From Desulfobacteraceae bacterium (GTDB taxonomy: Bacteria > Desulfobacterota > Desulfobacteria > Desulfobacterales > Desulfosalsimonadaceae), in assembly GCA_021737565.1 (NCBI GenBank), contig JAIPDS010000011.1, positions 1 to 45,012 of the forward strand: a stretch of DNA of 45,012 bases, in the 5' to 3' direction. Below, piece by piece: positions 8,139-17,372 of the stretch. Below the pieces are notes generated by a model that worked only from the letters and a program-made list of their open reading frames with translations, was not told the origin of the DNA and ran no database searches. How positions within the stretch are numbered: the stretch's first letter is position 1; the number at the start of each line of letters is the position of its first letter. The position numbers and the translations under genes were made by a program.

Positions 8139-9413
8139 ATGGCAAACAATACTTCCGCAACCGATCAACAGGAAAGGCTTCGGGTAGAGCAGGCCTACAA
8201 AATTTTCGGAGGCGATCCAAAGCCGGCCTACAAACTCATAGAACAGGGAAAGAAAAAAGATGAAATTTACGAAGAAACCGGCCTGACCATTGGGGTTCAG
8301 GACGCGAATTTTGAGGTCTACGCCGGAGAAATCTTCGTGATAATGGGCCTGTCAGGCTCCGGCAAATCAACTTTGGTAAGGCTGCTGAACCGATTAATTG
8401 AACCCACCGCCGGCAAGATCATAGTGGAAGGCCAGGACATAACCGAGATGGATACCAGGGAACTGGTTGAAATGCGAAGAAAATACATGAGCATGGTGTT
8501 TCAGTCATTTGCCCTGATGCCTCATCAAACGGTTCTTGAAAACGCGGCATTCGGACTTGAAATCATGGCCATACCGGAAAAAAAGCGAAAGGAAAGGGCA
8601 ATTAATGCCCTGGAACAGGTGGGCTTAAAACACGTGGCAAACAGCTATCCGGAGTCTCTTTCCGGCGGCATGAAACAGCGGGTGGGGCTGGCCAGGGGCC
8701 TTGCGGTGGATCCTGATATCATGCTCATGGATGAGGCTTTTTCCGCACTTGACCCCTTGATTCGCACGGAAATGCAGGACGAACTGCTAAAACTTCAGGA
8801 AGGCAGCAGCAGAACCGTGGTTTTTATCTCGCACGATCTTGACGAGGCCATGCGTATTGGAGACAGAATCGCCATGATGGAAAGCGGACGGATCGTACAG
8901 ATAGGCACTCCTGAAGAAATTCTGCGAAACCCGGCCGATGAATACGTCAAGGCCTTTTTCAGGGGCGTTGATCCGACAAATGTTTACACTGCAGGCGATA
9001 TTGCCACAACCACCCAGGTCACTTTCCCCATGCACAAAGCCGGGTTCCGGGCTATGCGCCAGCGTCTGAATGAATACGACCGGGAGCATGCATATATTGT
9101 CCGCAAAAATCGTGAATACGTGGGAGTTGTATCCCTGGAAAGCATCAATGCGGTACTTGAAGACGAAGCAGTGAACTCCCAGGATATCACTCCGGCTTTT
9201 CTCGATAACATAGATCCGGTAAACAAGGAGGCCACCCTTCAGGAGCTGCTGCCAAAGCTGACTTCCTATGAATGCCCGGTTCCGGTCATAGATGAAAACA
9301 ACAAGTTTATCGGAACCATATCCAGACACCTGTTCTTAAAAACACTAAGCCGGGAGGCGGAGGCGGAACCTGTAAATGAGGCGGAATCCGAAGCCACCCC
9401 TGAGGAGGCATAA
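8139..9413 (+). CDS. proV: Glycine betaine/proline ABC transporter ATPase ProV
   Basis: Energises uptake of the compatible solute glycine betaine. The 424-residue protein shows Walker [10 protein letters not shown] near residue 71, Q-loop VFQSFALMP near 121, ABC signature [16 protein letters not shown] near 170-185, Walker [15 protein letters not shown] and the switch His in FISHDLDE. The C-terminal 130 residues form two CBS-like domains, known in this family as ionic-strength sensors. The ATG at 8139 has AAGGGAC seven bases upstream and matches the usual ProV N-terminus; a TTG at 8079 would lie inside the leader hairpin. Its stop overlaps the proW start (TAATG), giving coupled translation. 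Confidence 0.95.
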   Translation: MANNTSATDQQERLRVEQAYKIFGGDPKPAYKLIEQGKKKDEIYEETGLTIGVQDANFEVYAGEIFVIMGLSGSGKSTLVRLLNRLIEPTAGKIIVEGQDITEMDTRELVEMRRKYMSMVFQSFALMPHQTVLENAAFGLEIMAIPEKKRKERAINALEQVGLKHVANSYPESLSGGMKQRVGLARGLAVDPDIMLMDEAFSALDPLIRTEMQDELLKLQEGSSRTVVFISHDLDEAMRIGDRIAMMESGRIVQIGTPEEILRNPADEYVKAFFRGVDPTNVYTAGDIATTTQVTFPMHKAGFRAMRQRLNEYDREHAYIVRKNREYVGVVSLESINAVLEDEAVNSQDITPAFLDNIDPVNKEATLQELLPKLTSYECPVPVIDENNKFIGTISRHLFLKTLSREAEAEPVNEAESEATPEEA

Positions 9414-10258
9414 TGCTTGACATATTCAAATATGCCGTCCCCCTTGACGACTGGATTGCATATGCCGTGGACTTGCTGGTGGGCAACTTCAGGCCCCAGT
9501 TTCAGGCTGTAAAAATGCCGATTGCATGGATGTTAAACGGTCTTAATGAGTTTTTGCTATGGATGCCCCCGGAAATCATTCTGCTGATCTTTCTTCTCGC
9601 GGGCTGGAAGGCGGCAGGATGGAAAATCGGGGTTTTCAGTCTCATCGGCATGACGTTTATAGGTTTTACCGGACTGTGGGATGAAACCATGACCACCCTG
9701 GCAATGGTGATATCGGCTGTTTTCGTAGATGTTTTAATAGGGGTGCCGGTGGGCATAGTCTCCTCGCGAAGCGACCGGGTGGAATCATTTGTAAGACCGA
9801 TACTCGATGCCATGCAGACCACTCCTGCCTTTGTATACCTGGTGCCTGTTGTAATGCTGTTTTCCATAGGTACGGTTGCCGGGGTTATTGCAACAATAAT
9901 TTTCTCAATGCCGCCGATCATAAGACTGACCAATCTGGGCATCCGGCAGGTACACCCGGAACTTATCGAGGCCACCTATTCCTTCGGCGCCACCAAACGC
10001 CAGGTACTCTGGAAAGTACAGGTCCCGCTCGCCATGCCCACTATTATGGCCGGCCTGAACCAGACCATAATGCTTTCGCTCTCCATGGTGGTGATAGCTT
10101 CCCTGATTGGAGCAGGCGGCCTCGGGGTACCGGTCTTTGAAGGGTTAAACAGTCTTCAGGTCGGGCTTGCCGGAATCGGCGGACTTGGAATCGTGCTGAT
10201 GGCCATGGTGCTTGACAGGATAACTCAGGCCCTTGGGACTGGGAAAAAACAGGAGTAG
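9413..10258 (+). CDS. proW: Glycine betaine ABC transporter permease ProW
   Basis: Membrane subunit of the betaine importer, 281 residues with about six or seven transmembrane segments. The N-terminus FKYAVPLDDWIAYAVDL resembles ProW/OpuAB. The coupling loop that contacts the ATPase is the 'EAA' segment around residues 183-205 (ELIEATYSFGATKRQVLWKV). The segment LDAMQTTPAFVYLVPVVMLF near 125 is also typical of the family. Its ATG overlaps the proV stop. It acts with ProV in the inner membrane and receives substrate from ProX. Confidence 0.95.
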   Translation: MLDIFKYAVPLDDWIAYAVDLLVGNFRPQFQAVKMPIAWMLNGLNEFLLWMPPEIILLIFLLAGWKAAGWKIGVFSLIGMTFIGFTGLWDETMTTLAMVISAVFVDVLIGVPVGIVSSRSDRVESFVRPILDAMQTTPAFVYLVPVVMLFSIGTVAGVIATIIFSMPPIIRLTNLGIRQVHPELIEATYSFGATKRQVLWKVQVPLAMPTIMAGLNQTIMLSLSMVVIASLIGAGGLGVPVFEGLNSLQVGLAGIGGLGIVLMAMVLDRITQALGTGKKQE

Positions 10259-10315
10259 TATTTTTTTAAACCAAAAAACAAACATTAAAAATCGGAAAAG
10301 AAAAGGAGGATTCCT

Positions 10316-11359
10316 ATGATGTCTTTACTTAAAAAAACCGCACTTGCAGTCACTCTTATGGCGGCGTGTCTGATGGCTTTCCCCGGAACATCGCCTGCCG
10401 AGGATCTTCCGGGTAAGGGTAAAACCATTCAACCGGCGGCGGCTACCTGGACCACCGGCTTTTTCCTGGAAGCCCTTTATTCAAGGGCCTGCGAAGAGCT
10501 GGGTTATGAAGTAAAAGATGCGAAAAAACTTGCCGCGCCGATCTTCTACAGGTCTCTTGCCGCAGGGGATCTGGATTTCTGGGCCAATGGCTGGTTTCCT
10601 CTGCACGGCGAGTTTCTGCCGAAAAACTGGAAAAAGGACATTGTAATGGCCGGCACAGTGGTCAACAAGGGGGCCGTTCAGGGTTATCTGGTGTCCAAGG
10701 AGCACGTGGAAAAATACGACATCAAATCCCTGGAAGACTTCAAACGGCCGGAGGTCAAGGAAGCATTTGACGCAAACGGCGACGGCAAGGCCGACATGGT
10801 GGCATGCCCGCCGGGCTGGGGCTGTGAAAAAAAGATCGCATTTCATATGGATGCCTATGACCTGCATGATCACATAAACCTGATCAAGGCCGGATACAGT
10901 GCCGGAATGGCGGATGCACTGGCCCGTTACAATGAGGGGGAGCCCATTTTGTTCTACACCTGGACTCCTAACTGGACAGTATACAAGCTCAAGCCGGGCG
11001 AGGACGTAATGTGGATCAACGTGCCCGAAATTATACCCACAGAAGATCAAAAGGGATTTGAGGAACACATGGTGGCCAAAGGGCTGACCGGTACCGTGAC
11101 CGACCCCTGCAAAATGGGTTATGTGGCAAACGATATCCGCGTGGTAGCAAACAAAAAGTTCATCGGAAACAATCCTGCAATAGAGACCATGTTTTCATTA
11201 ATGTCTGTACCTCTGCCTGAGATCGCTTCACAAAATGTCAGGATGTTTGAGGGCGAGGACAAGCAGAAAGACATTGAAAGACACGTTGACGAATGGATCG
11301 AGGCCAACCAGGACAAGTGGAATGCCTGGCTTAATGCCGCCAAGGCGGCCGCCAAATAA
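10316..11359 (+). CDS. proX: Periplasmic glycine betaine-binding protein ProX
   Basis: Captures glycine betaine in the periplasm and delivers it to ProVW. The 347-residue precursor has a classic signal peptide (KK, hydrophobic stretch, likely cleavage after SPA near residue 28). It is closer to the E. coli ProX type than to Gram-positive OpuAC. The CPPGWGCE segment near residue 164 corresponds to the disulfide-bearing loop of ProX, and ANGWFPLH and FYTWTPNW supply Trp residues expected for the aromatic ligand cage. AAGGAGGA lies six bases before the first of two adjacent ATGs. A strong intrinsic terminator follows. Confidence 0.94.
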   Translation: MMSLLKKTALAVTLMAACLMAFPGTSPAEDLPGKGKTIQPAAATWTTGFFLEALYSRACEELGYEVKDAKKLAAPIFYRSLAAGDLDFWANGWFPLHGEFLPKNWKKDIVMAGTVVNKGAVQGYLVSKEHVEKYDIKSLEDFKRPEVKEAFDANGDGKADMVACPPGWGCEKKIAFHMDAYDLHDHINLIKAGYSAGMADALARYNEGEPILFYTWTPNWTVYKLKPGEDVMWINVPEIIPTEDQKGFEEHMVAKGLTGTVTDPCKMGYVANDIRVVANKKFIGNNPAIETMFSLMSVPLPEIASQNVRMFEGEDKQKDIERHVDEWIEANQDKWNAWLNAAKAAAK

Positions 11360-11401
11360 GGCGCACATTAATAAACAAAAACCTTTAACTTCCTAAAACA
11401 G

Positions 11402-11442
11402 GCCCTCCGGAATCGTACTTTAATCTTCCGGAGGGCTCTTTT
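11402..11442 (+). terminator. Intrinsic terminator after proX
   Basis: GCCCTCCGGAA pairs perfectly with TTCCGGAGGGC across a 13-base loop and is followed by TCTTTT. It separates proVWX from the next binding-protein gene. Confidence 0.92.
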
Positions 11443-11510
11443 GCACATCTGTTAAAAAACCTTTGTACATACACAGGGTATGGAGGATGGCAAAAGGCCG
11501 GACTCGGATT

Positions 11511-12368
11511 ATGACTCGCAAAAACCATTTACTCCCAATTTGCACGTTTTTTGTTGCTGTCTTTTTCTTTGCCTGCTCTCTGCATGCAGGGGATAAAAAA
11601 GCAGAATTGGTTTACGCGCAATGGTCTTGCGCAACAGCAGCATCAAATATGATAAAGGCTGTTCTTGAGGAAAAACTGGACTATGAATGCAACCTCAGGC
11701 CTGTGAGCGCACCCGCCCTATGGCAGACAACAGCCTCCGGAAATGCCGACGGATTCGTGTGTGCATGGCTGCCGAGCCTGCACAGAGTATATTACGCAAA
11801 GGCGGGCGACAATGTAGTTGATCTTGGCCCCAATCTGGGGGGTACAAAGGTGGGCTTAGTTGTTCCGAAATATGTAGAGATCAACTCCATTGAGCAGCTA
11901 AGGCAGCATTCTGAAAAATTTGACAACAAAATAATCGGAATTGATCCGGGTGCCGGAATTATGCTGGCAACCAGGGAGGCGATGGATGCCTACGGACTTG
12001 AAAACATGGAACTCGTCGCCGGCAGCGGTGCAGTTATGACCTCGGTTTTGGGCAGCAAAATCGATAAAGGAGAATGGGTGGTTGTCACCGGCTGGACTCC
12101 TCACTGGAAATTCGCCACATGGGACTTGAAGTATCTCAAGGACCCGAAGAACGTCTTCGGGGGATCAGAGGCGATCCATACAATAGTCAGAAAAAATCTG
12201 AAAACCGAAAAGCCCGAACTCTATGAATTTCTGGACAACTTTTACTGGGAATTGGGGGATATACACGAAGTCATGGCCATGATCCGGCAAAGCGGAAAAC
12301 CTTATGAAACCGCAGTTGAATGGATCAACAAAAACCCGGAAAAAATAGAGCCCTGGCTGCCGGAATAA
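11511..12368 (+). CDS. Second glycine betaine/choline-type binding protein (OpuAC family)
   Basis: A 285-residue secreted solute-binding protein of the OpuAC/ProX fold but clearly different from the upstream ProX. The signal peptide MTRKNHLLPICTFFVAVFFF is followed by a probable cut after SLHA. QWSCATAASN near residue 38, the VCAWLP segment and TGWTPHWKF near 188 provide the aromatic residues this family uses for quaternary amines. I chose the ATG at 11511 because it gives a normal signal peptide; an ATG at 11487 has GGAGG directly adjacent, which is too close. No permease gene is linked, so it may share ProVW. It lies beyond the proX terminator and may have its own promoter. Confidence 0.85.
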   Translation: MTRKNHLLPICTFFVAVFFFACSLHAGDKKAELVYAQWSCATAASNMIKAVLEEKLDYECNLRPVSAPALWQTTASGNADGFVCAWLPSLHRVYYAKAGDNVVDLGPNLGGTKVGLVVPKYVEINSIEQLRQHSEKFDNKIIGIDPGAGIMLATREAMDAYGLENMELVAGSGAVMTSVLGSKIDKGEWVVVTGWTPHWKFATWDLKYLKDPKNVFGGSEAIHTIVRKNLKTEKPELYEFLDNFYWELGDIHEVMAMIRQSGKPYETAVEWINKNPEKIEPWLPE

Positions 12369-12399
12369 TATAAGACCAGGGCAACCAGGGCCCTAACCC

Positions 12400-13098
12400 C
12401 TAATCCTTAAACACCAGTTTCCCGCCTATAAATCCTGCAATAACCGCTGCCGCAAGCATGACCAGATTAAGCAGGAAAAAACCGGCCCTGCTGCCGGTGC
12501 CGGCCTCAACCAGCATATCCGGGTCAAAAATGTGCCATATCACCACCAGCAGGCAGGTAACAGCAACCGTTGCCGCTGCAATAATTTTTACAATAAAAAT
12601 GGTAGAAAGGACTCCCCCGTACTTGCGCTGCCAGGCGTTATATCCTGAATAAATGACCAAGGGCATGGAAAGCAACACCACTATGCTGTTGTAAAATGCC
12701 GCGCTCGCCATTGTCTCGGCTGAAAACACGATGGCAAGCAGCACAAAGAGCACCGAAACCGGCAAAACTCCGTTGGGGATGTGAACGGATACCGGATGAG
12801 CATGGTTCCTTACCATCTGCTTATTTATAAAATCCATCAATTTTGACGCCCCGACTCCTGAACTGCCGGAATAACCATCCGGACCTGCCTGACTGTTTCC
12901 GGCTTCGTTCCGGTGTTTTTCCAGGGCTTTTCTTTCCCTTTCAAGCTGCTTTTTGCTCTTTGCCTCCTGGATTTGCCTTGCCTCCTCATCTGAAACTTCA
13001 ACGAACTTGCTCTTATCGGCTCCGCAAACCGGACATTTCTCCGGGGGTTGCTCACCTTCGTGAATATAATTGCAAACAGTACATCTCCAATTTTTCAT
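12400..13098 (-). CDS. Rubredoxin-domain / DUF2231-type membrane protein
   Basis: This 232-residue protein joins an N-terminal rubredoxin-like iron site (C-TV-C at residues 6-9 and C-PV-C at 22-25, the short rubrerythrin-type variant) to a Lys/Glu-rich linker (about 35-75) and a four-helix membrane domain from about residue 98. That domain begins with [12 protein letters not shown], a His-rich entry reminiscent of DUF2231 proteins, some of which bind heme. It is probably a small membrane redox protein; the electron partner is unknown. It is followed in the same direction by no gene, and the PNPOx-like gene lies 17 bases upstream, so the two probably form an operon. Confidence 0.8.
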   Translation of the reverse strand: MKNWRCTVCNYIHEGEQPPEKCPVCGADKSKFVEVSDEEARQIQEAKSKKQLERERKALEKHRNEAGNSQAGPDGYSGSSGVGASKLMDFINKQMVRNHAHPVSVHIPNGVLPVSVLFVLLAIVFSAETMASAAFYNSIVVLLSMPLVIYSGYNAWQRKYGGVLSTIFIVKIIAAATVAVTCLLVVIWHIFDPDMLVEAGTGSRAGFFLLNLVMLAAAVIAGFIGGKLVFKD

Positions 13099-13115
13099 TA
13101 TTTTGTCCCTTTCTT

Positions 13116-13514
13116 TTATCTTTCCTGTTTTCCCGGGCCCACAAGGGGCAGAACCTTATCAATCCTGAACATAACCAAATATAGATCCGTATTATCCGGA
13201 TCCGTATCTGTTGTGGGACACCGCCTCCTTAATCCCCGAATACGGTCGGAATCGGTATCCTCGCCTGTCTTTGTCAGATACAGCCTGCATCCTTTGTAAC
13301 CAGGCCCCTGCTCGACAAACAGATAAGTCGCGCATGGATTTTCCAGAAGGTTCTTCCGGGTAAGCCGGTTTCTCATAACCATGGCCGCTGATCCGTCATC
13401 CAGTATATGAGGCCTTGCATATACGGCCGCATTCACACGTCCGTCCGCGCCCGAGGTGGCCAGCACCCCTGTTCCCTCTGTCTGCTCAAAATACTCCTCA
13501 AGGTTCTCTCCCAT
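13116..13514 (-). CDS. Pyridoxamine 5'-phosphate oxidase-fold (FMN-binding) protein
   Basis: A 132-residue split-barrel protein of the PNPOx-like family. The pattern '[20 protein letters not shown]' is typical of the first strands, and [20 protein letters not shown] of the flavin-binding half. Members bind FMN or F420 and act on small redox substrates; the substrate here cannot be told. It is too short and too divergent to be called PdxH. AGGAGAAAC precedes the ATG. The upstream 13540-13560 palindrome may control this gene and the rubredoxin membrane protein after it. An oxidative-stress role is only a guess from the rubredoxin neighbour. Confidence 0.8.
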   Translation of the reverse strand: MGENLEEYFEQTEGTGVLATSGADGRVNAAVYARPHILDDGSAAMVMRNRLTRKNLLENPCATYLFVEQGPGYKGCRLYLTKTGEDTDSDRIRGLRRRCPTTDTDPDNTDLYLVMFRIDKVLPLVGPGKQER

Positions 13515-13539
13515 TTCTGTTTCTCCTTTTTAACAAGCC

Positions 13540-13560
13540 CGGCCGGAATTTTTCCGGCCG
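13540..13560 (-). promoter_or_regulatory. Perfect palindrome upstream of PNPOx gene
   Basis: CGGCCGGAA and TTCCGGCCG are separated by three bases, 26 bases before the start codon at 13514. The position suits an operator or leader hairpin; no T-run follows in the direction of transcription. Confidence 0.5.
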
Positions 13561-13725
13561 CGGTTAACCAGTACAAACCAATCCTGATGCAAAATGGCGC
13601 CTCTATTAATTCAATACAAAAATAACCTCGATAACTAACTGTTTCAAATTTTTGGCCCCAAAAAGTGCCCGGAAATTAAAAGAAAGTGTGCGGATTCGCC
13701 GGGGCAGTTTATAAAAACGATTTGC

Positions 13726-13753
13726 TTGACACACAGGTGTCTGTGTATATACT
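13726..13753 (+). promoter_or_regulatory. Promoter with internal inverted repeats, PPi-PFK
   Basis: TTGACA (13726-13731), a 16-base spacer and TATACT (13748-13753). The spacer holds ACACAG-GTGT-CTGTGT (13731-13746) and the overlapping GACAC-ACAG-GTGTC (13728-13741). An operator at this site would block the promoter. Confidence 0.65.
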
Positions 13754-13846
13754 GACTGCATTTACGGCATGTTTTCAGGGATCGATACAGGCCCGGAGTA
13801 TGCCCTGAAATGGTTCTCACTTGAGGCTGCATGGGGAAAAATTAAT

Positions 13847-15946
13847 ATGAGTGATGAAAACGCGTCTCTTACCGACTCTTTCCTAAAGCACCCGGAAGTA
13901 AAAAAAGCCACTGACTGCATTAATTCGGCACTTACCGAGCGGCTTGAATTTGTCCCGCCCCTTTGCAAGGTGTTTGAATCATCATACACCCGTCTTAAAG
14001 CAAAACCGGAGCATATATTTCAGATTCACCCCTCTGCACGGGAAAAACTACCTGATATAATAAACAATCCCGTCCAGGGCATTAAGGGCGGCCCTGAACC
14101 GACTGATTCCGAAAAACCGTGGAACCGGAGATTAAACGTCGGAATCGTGTTTTCAGGAGGGCCCGCGCCCGGCGGGCACAATGTAATTGCCGGCCTGTTT
14201 GACGCCCTTGGCAAAACAAATCCCGACAGCAGGCTCTTTGGTTTTCTGCTGGGCCCCGAGGGCATACTTGAAAACAACTGCATCGAGATTAGCCGGGAAA
14301 AAGTCAACGCCTTCAGAAACCTGGGCGGCTTTACCATGATAGGAACGGGCCGCACCAAGATAGACACCCCGGAGAAAATGCAACGTGCGAGAAAAACCTG
14401 CAGGAGCCTTAACCTGGATGCCCTGATAATAGTCGGGGGCGATGATTCCAATACGAATGCCGCCTTTCTGGCCCAGGAGCTCTACAACGACGGAATTCAG
14501 GTCATAGGTGTTCCCAAAACCATTGACGGTGACATACAGGTAAGGGATAAAAACAATGAACTGCTCTGTGCCGTATCCTTCGGTTTTCACACGGCAGCCA
14601 GAGCGTTTTCACACAACATCAGCAACCTGTGCGCGGACTGCAGCTCTGATGTCAAATACTGGCATGTATGCAAAGTCATGGGCCGGGTGGCAAGCCACCT
14701 CGCCCTGGAAACCGCCCTGCAGGTGCATCCCAACATCACACTGATAGGCGAAGAAATTGCCGATTTCATTGATGAAGAACGAATAAATAAAGCCGAACAA
14801 CAAGGCTCGGTTGATTATACCGCCTACGGCATGACCTTAAGGCATGTCTCCCGCCTTATCTGCGACGGCATTGTCAGGCGGGCGGCTGCGGGAAAAAACT
14901 ACGGCGTAATCGTAATGCCCGAAGGCCTGCTTGAATTTATAAATGAAATCCAGGTTTTTATAATAAAGCTAAATACCATTATAGCTGACTACAATGAAAC
15001 CCATGACACGGATTTTCATTCGAATTTCCCCACTTTGGACGAAAAGCTGGACTACCTGCGGCGAATGGCCAGGATGGCAAGGGAGAACCACACATTCTCG
15101 GTATGGAATACCAGGGATGACGACCTGTTTAACGTGCTGCCGCCTTTTTTCCAGGAGGGGCTTTTAACCGAGCGCGACAGCCACGGCAATTTCCAGTTCT
15201 CTCAGGTGGAAACAGACAAGGTTATAATGGGGCTGGTAAAGGATTATCTAAAGATCCTCGAAGAAAGGGGAACATACAAGGTCGGCATTGAACGGAAATG
15301 GTATCTGCGCACCATGGAAAACAGCGGCCTGGACCCGGAAATTTACGGGCCGGCACTTTTTAAGAACTTTAACAGCGATGAGCCTTTTCTTCTGGTTAAC
15401 GAGTCTGTGGTTTCGGTAAAAACACTAAAACAGACCCTTGTTAAGGAAGGCGTCATAGACAATGAGGATGATGTGCCCGGCGCGGTTGAAAAAATATACA
15501 AGGCTTCTGTTCCCAAATTCAAGACCCAGAATCATTTCTACGGATATGACGGAAGGGGAAACGACCCTACATGGTTTGACTGCACTTATACCTACAACCT
15601 GGGCCGCACGGTCTTTTCTCTGATTGCCGGCGGCTCAACCGGCCAGATGGCGGCTATCAAAAACCTTGAAAAAACTTTTGAGCAATGGGAGCCCATAGGC
15701 ATACCCATAGCTCCCCTGATGCACCTTGAGGAACGAAAAGGAAAGCTTTCCCTAGTACTGGAAAAGGCCCTTGTTGACATTGAGTCCCCGGCATTCCGGG
15801 TTTTCTCCGCCATGCGCGGACAATGGCTTGCCGCCCATCCGGGCCGTGACCACTACCGCCGCCCCGGGCCGATACGCTATTCGGGACAAAGCGAGGACGC
15901 CCGGCCCATCACGCTGGTATTAAACGAACTGGGCCGGGCGGAATAA
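13847..15946 (+). CDS. Diphosphate-fructose-6-phosphate 1-phosphotransferase (PPi-PFK, long form)
   Basis: Reversibly phosphorylates fructose 6-phosphate with pyrophosphate, saving ATP in glycolysis and serving gluconeogenesis. The protein is 699 residues, the long form related to plant and spirochaete enzymes rather than the 320-residue ATP-PFK. GGDDS at residues 197-201 carries the Asp that excludes ATP, and PKTIDGD at 223-229 carries the Lys typical of PPi dependence. The FSGGPAPGGHNV phosphate loop is near 102. Other segments are MGRVASHLALE and GYDGRGNDP. I chose the ATG at 13847 with GGGGA about ten bases upstream; an ATG at 13769 lies right behind the promoter and has no Shine-Dalgarno. 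It converges on the Mrp gene. Confidence 0.93.
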   Translation: MSDENASLTDSFLKHPEVKKATDCINSALTERLEFVPPLCKVFESSYTRLKAKPEHIFQIHPSAREKLPDIINNPVQGIKGGPEPTDSEKPWNRRLNVGIVFSGGPAPGGHNVIAGLFDALGKTNPDSRLFGFLLGPEGILENNCIEISREKVNAFRNLGGFTMIGTGRTKIDTPEKMQRARKTCRSLNLDALIIVGGDDSNTNAAFLAQELYNDGIQVIGVPKTIDGDIQVRDKNNELLCAVSFGFHTAARAFSHNISNLCADCSSDVKYWHVCKVMGRVASHLALETALQVHPNITLIGEEIADFIDEERINKAEQQGSVDYTAYGMTLRHVSRLICDGIVRRAAAGKNYGVIVMPEGLLEFINEIQVFIIKLNTIIADYNETHDTDFHSNFPTLDEKLDYLRRMARMARENHTFSVWNTRDDDLFNVLPPFFQEGLLTERDSHGNFQFSQVETDKVIMGLVKDYLKILEERGTYKVGIERKWYLRTMENSGLDPEIYGPALFKNFNSDEPFLLVNESVVSVKTLKQTLVKEGVIDNEDDVPGAVEKIYKASVPKFKTQNHFYGYDGRGNDPTWFDCTYTYNLGRTVFSLIAGGSTGQMAAIKNLEKTFEQWEPIGIPIAPLMHLEERKGKLSLVLEKALVDIESPAFRVFSAMRGQWLAAHPGRDHYRRPGPIRYSGQSEDARPITLVLNELGRAE

Positions 15947-15954
15947 AATCATTC

Positions 15955-16809
15955 TTACCGGTTTAGCAGTTCGGCCAACCGGTCCACTATTTTTTCAAAT
16001 GCCTTTGTAGCGGGCGTATCCGCATAGGCCTTCATATAAGACTGCCCTGAATCCCCCGCCTTTACCAGGTCGGGATCAAAGGGGATACGTCCCAGAAAGG
16101 TCAGGCCGAACTGCTCCGCGGTTTTCTCTCCGCCGCCGGTTCCGAAAAGATCAATGCTCTGCCCGCAATGAGGGCATTTATAGCCGCTCATATTTTCTAT
16201 CAAGCCGAATACCGGCATTTGGACCTTGTTGCAGAAATTAATTGACTTGCGCACGTCGGAAAGGGCCACCTCCTGCGGGGTTGTAACTATAATGGCCTGC
16301 GCCCCTTCAACTGTCTGCGCCACGCTCATTGGCTCATCACCTGTACCCGGCGGCGAGTCCACGATCAGAAAATCAAGAGTCCCCCAGTCCACGTCAGAGA
16401 CGAACTGGGTTATTGCCGAATGCTTAAGCGGTCCCCTCCAGATAACGGCCGAGTCCTTGTCCGGCATCAGCCCCTCTATCGATATTGCGGCCAGGTTGTC
16501 TGAATACTTCATTGGGGAAAGTTTTTTCCCGTCGCCTGTCAGAAGACCGGTCAGTCCAAGCATTCTGGGGACATCGGGGCCGTGCACGTCCACGTCCATT
16601 ATCCCCACTTTGTAGCCTTTTTCGGCAAGAGCCAGGGCAAGGTTCACTGATACGCTGGTTTTTCCGACACCTCCCTTGCCGCTCATAACCAGAAATTTAT
16701 GCTTGATCCTGCCGAGGGTCTCCTTTAACGATTTCTCATGTTCCTCCTGCTGTTGCTGTTTCTGCTGGGCGCTTTGCGCACTGCACCCTCCCTGCTGACA
16801 ATCTGTCAT
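15955..16809 (-). CDS. Mrp/NBP35-family Fe-S cluster carrier ATPase
   Basis: Binds and transfers [4Fe-4S] clusters in an ATP-dependent way. The 284-residue protein has a deviant Walker A GKGGVGKTS at 44-52, MDVDVHGPDVPRMLG (Mrp signature) near 71, DSPPGTGDE near 151, and the cluster-binding CPHC at 212-215. The N-terminus has two further Cys (CQQGGC) and a Gln-rich linker, the NBP35-like arrangement. The ATG at 16809 has AGGAG nine bases upstream; a GTG two codons earlier would be too close to it. It is last in a likely hisD-DUF134-mrp operon and suits a genome with many Fe-S proteins. Confidence 0.93.
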   Translation of the reverse strand: MTDCQQGGCSAQSAQQKQQQQEEHEKSLKETLGRIKHKFLVMSGKGGVGKTSVSVNLALALAEKGYKVGIMDVDVHGPDVPRMLGLTGLLTGDGKKLSPMKYSDNLAAISIEGLMPDKDSAVIWRGPLKHSAITQFVSDVDWGTLDFLIVDSPPGTGDEPMSVAQTVEGAQAIIVTTPQEVALSDVRKSINFCNKVQMPVFGLIENMSGYKCPHCGQSIDLFGTGGGEKTAEQFGLTFLGRIPFDPDLVKAGDSGQSYMKAYADTPATKAFEKIVDRLAELLNR

Positions 16810-16880
16810 CGCCACAAACTCCTTATATCAATTTATATTGCTGGATCTAAAAAAGCCCTGAAAAACCCGGCAAATGTCCT

Positions 16881-17312
16881 TTAACAGGGCCTTCCGTCCC
16901 TGACCCCGAGTCTTCCCACTTCCGGTTTTCCACATTCGGGGCAATTTTCGGGCCTTCCGGTTCCGCAGGGCTCAACCCACTGATGACGGCATACTTTGCA
17001 GGCAAACCTGCGCTCTGCTTCCACGAACTGATACTCGCCCCCTTCTATGCGGATGGCCTTGCCGTTTATCAGGGCGTCTGCAACAACCCTGCGGGCCTGC
17101 TCTATGATCCTGCCGAAGGTGGCCCTGGAAACACCCATCATTTCACCCGCGGCCTCGTGGGAGAGACCTTCGTAATCGGCCAGCCGGATCGCCTCGCATT
17201 CGTCCACTGTAAGGCACGATTCGGAAAGCTCCTTCATCGGAATGCCGCGGGGCTTGAAATAGCTGACATTCGGATTGTATGCCACGTTTCTTTTTTTATG
17301 AGGCCTGCCCAT
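16881..17312 (-). CDS. DUF134-family helix-turn-helix protein with zinc-ribbon-like C-terminus
   Basis: A predicted DNA-binding protein of 143 residues. Family signatures are GRPHKKR at the start, LTVDECEAIRLADYEGLSH near 33-51, and a sigma-like helix-turn-helix (EAAGEMMGVSRATFGRII, about 53-70). The C-terminus has C-KV-C and C-PE-C pairs, a likely zinc or Fe-S ribbon. Targets are unknown. Genes of this family often sit next to Mrp/NBP35 or dinitrogenase-cofactor-like genes, as here (mrp 71 bases downstream). A link to Fe-S or metal-cofactor homeostasis is inference from context. Confidence 0.88.
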   Translation of the reverse strand: MGRPHKKRNVAYNPNVSYFKPRGIPMKELSESCLTVDECEAIRLADYEGLSHEAAGEMMGVSRATFGRIIEQARRVVADALINGKAIRIEGGEYQFVEAERRFACKVCRHQWVEPCGTGRPENCPECGKPEVGRLGVRDGRPC

Positions 17313-17372
17313 TTTCCTCCTTTTTATGAGACATTTCTCAAAATTATAAAATACAACCTGTTTCCCACACTG

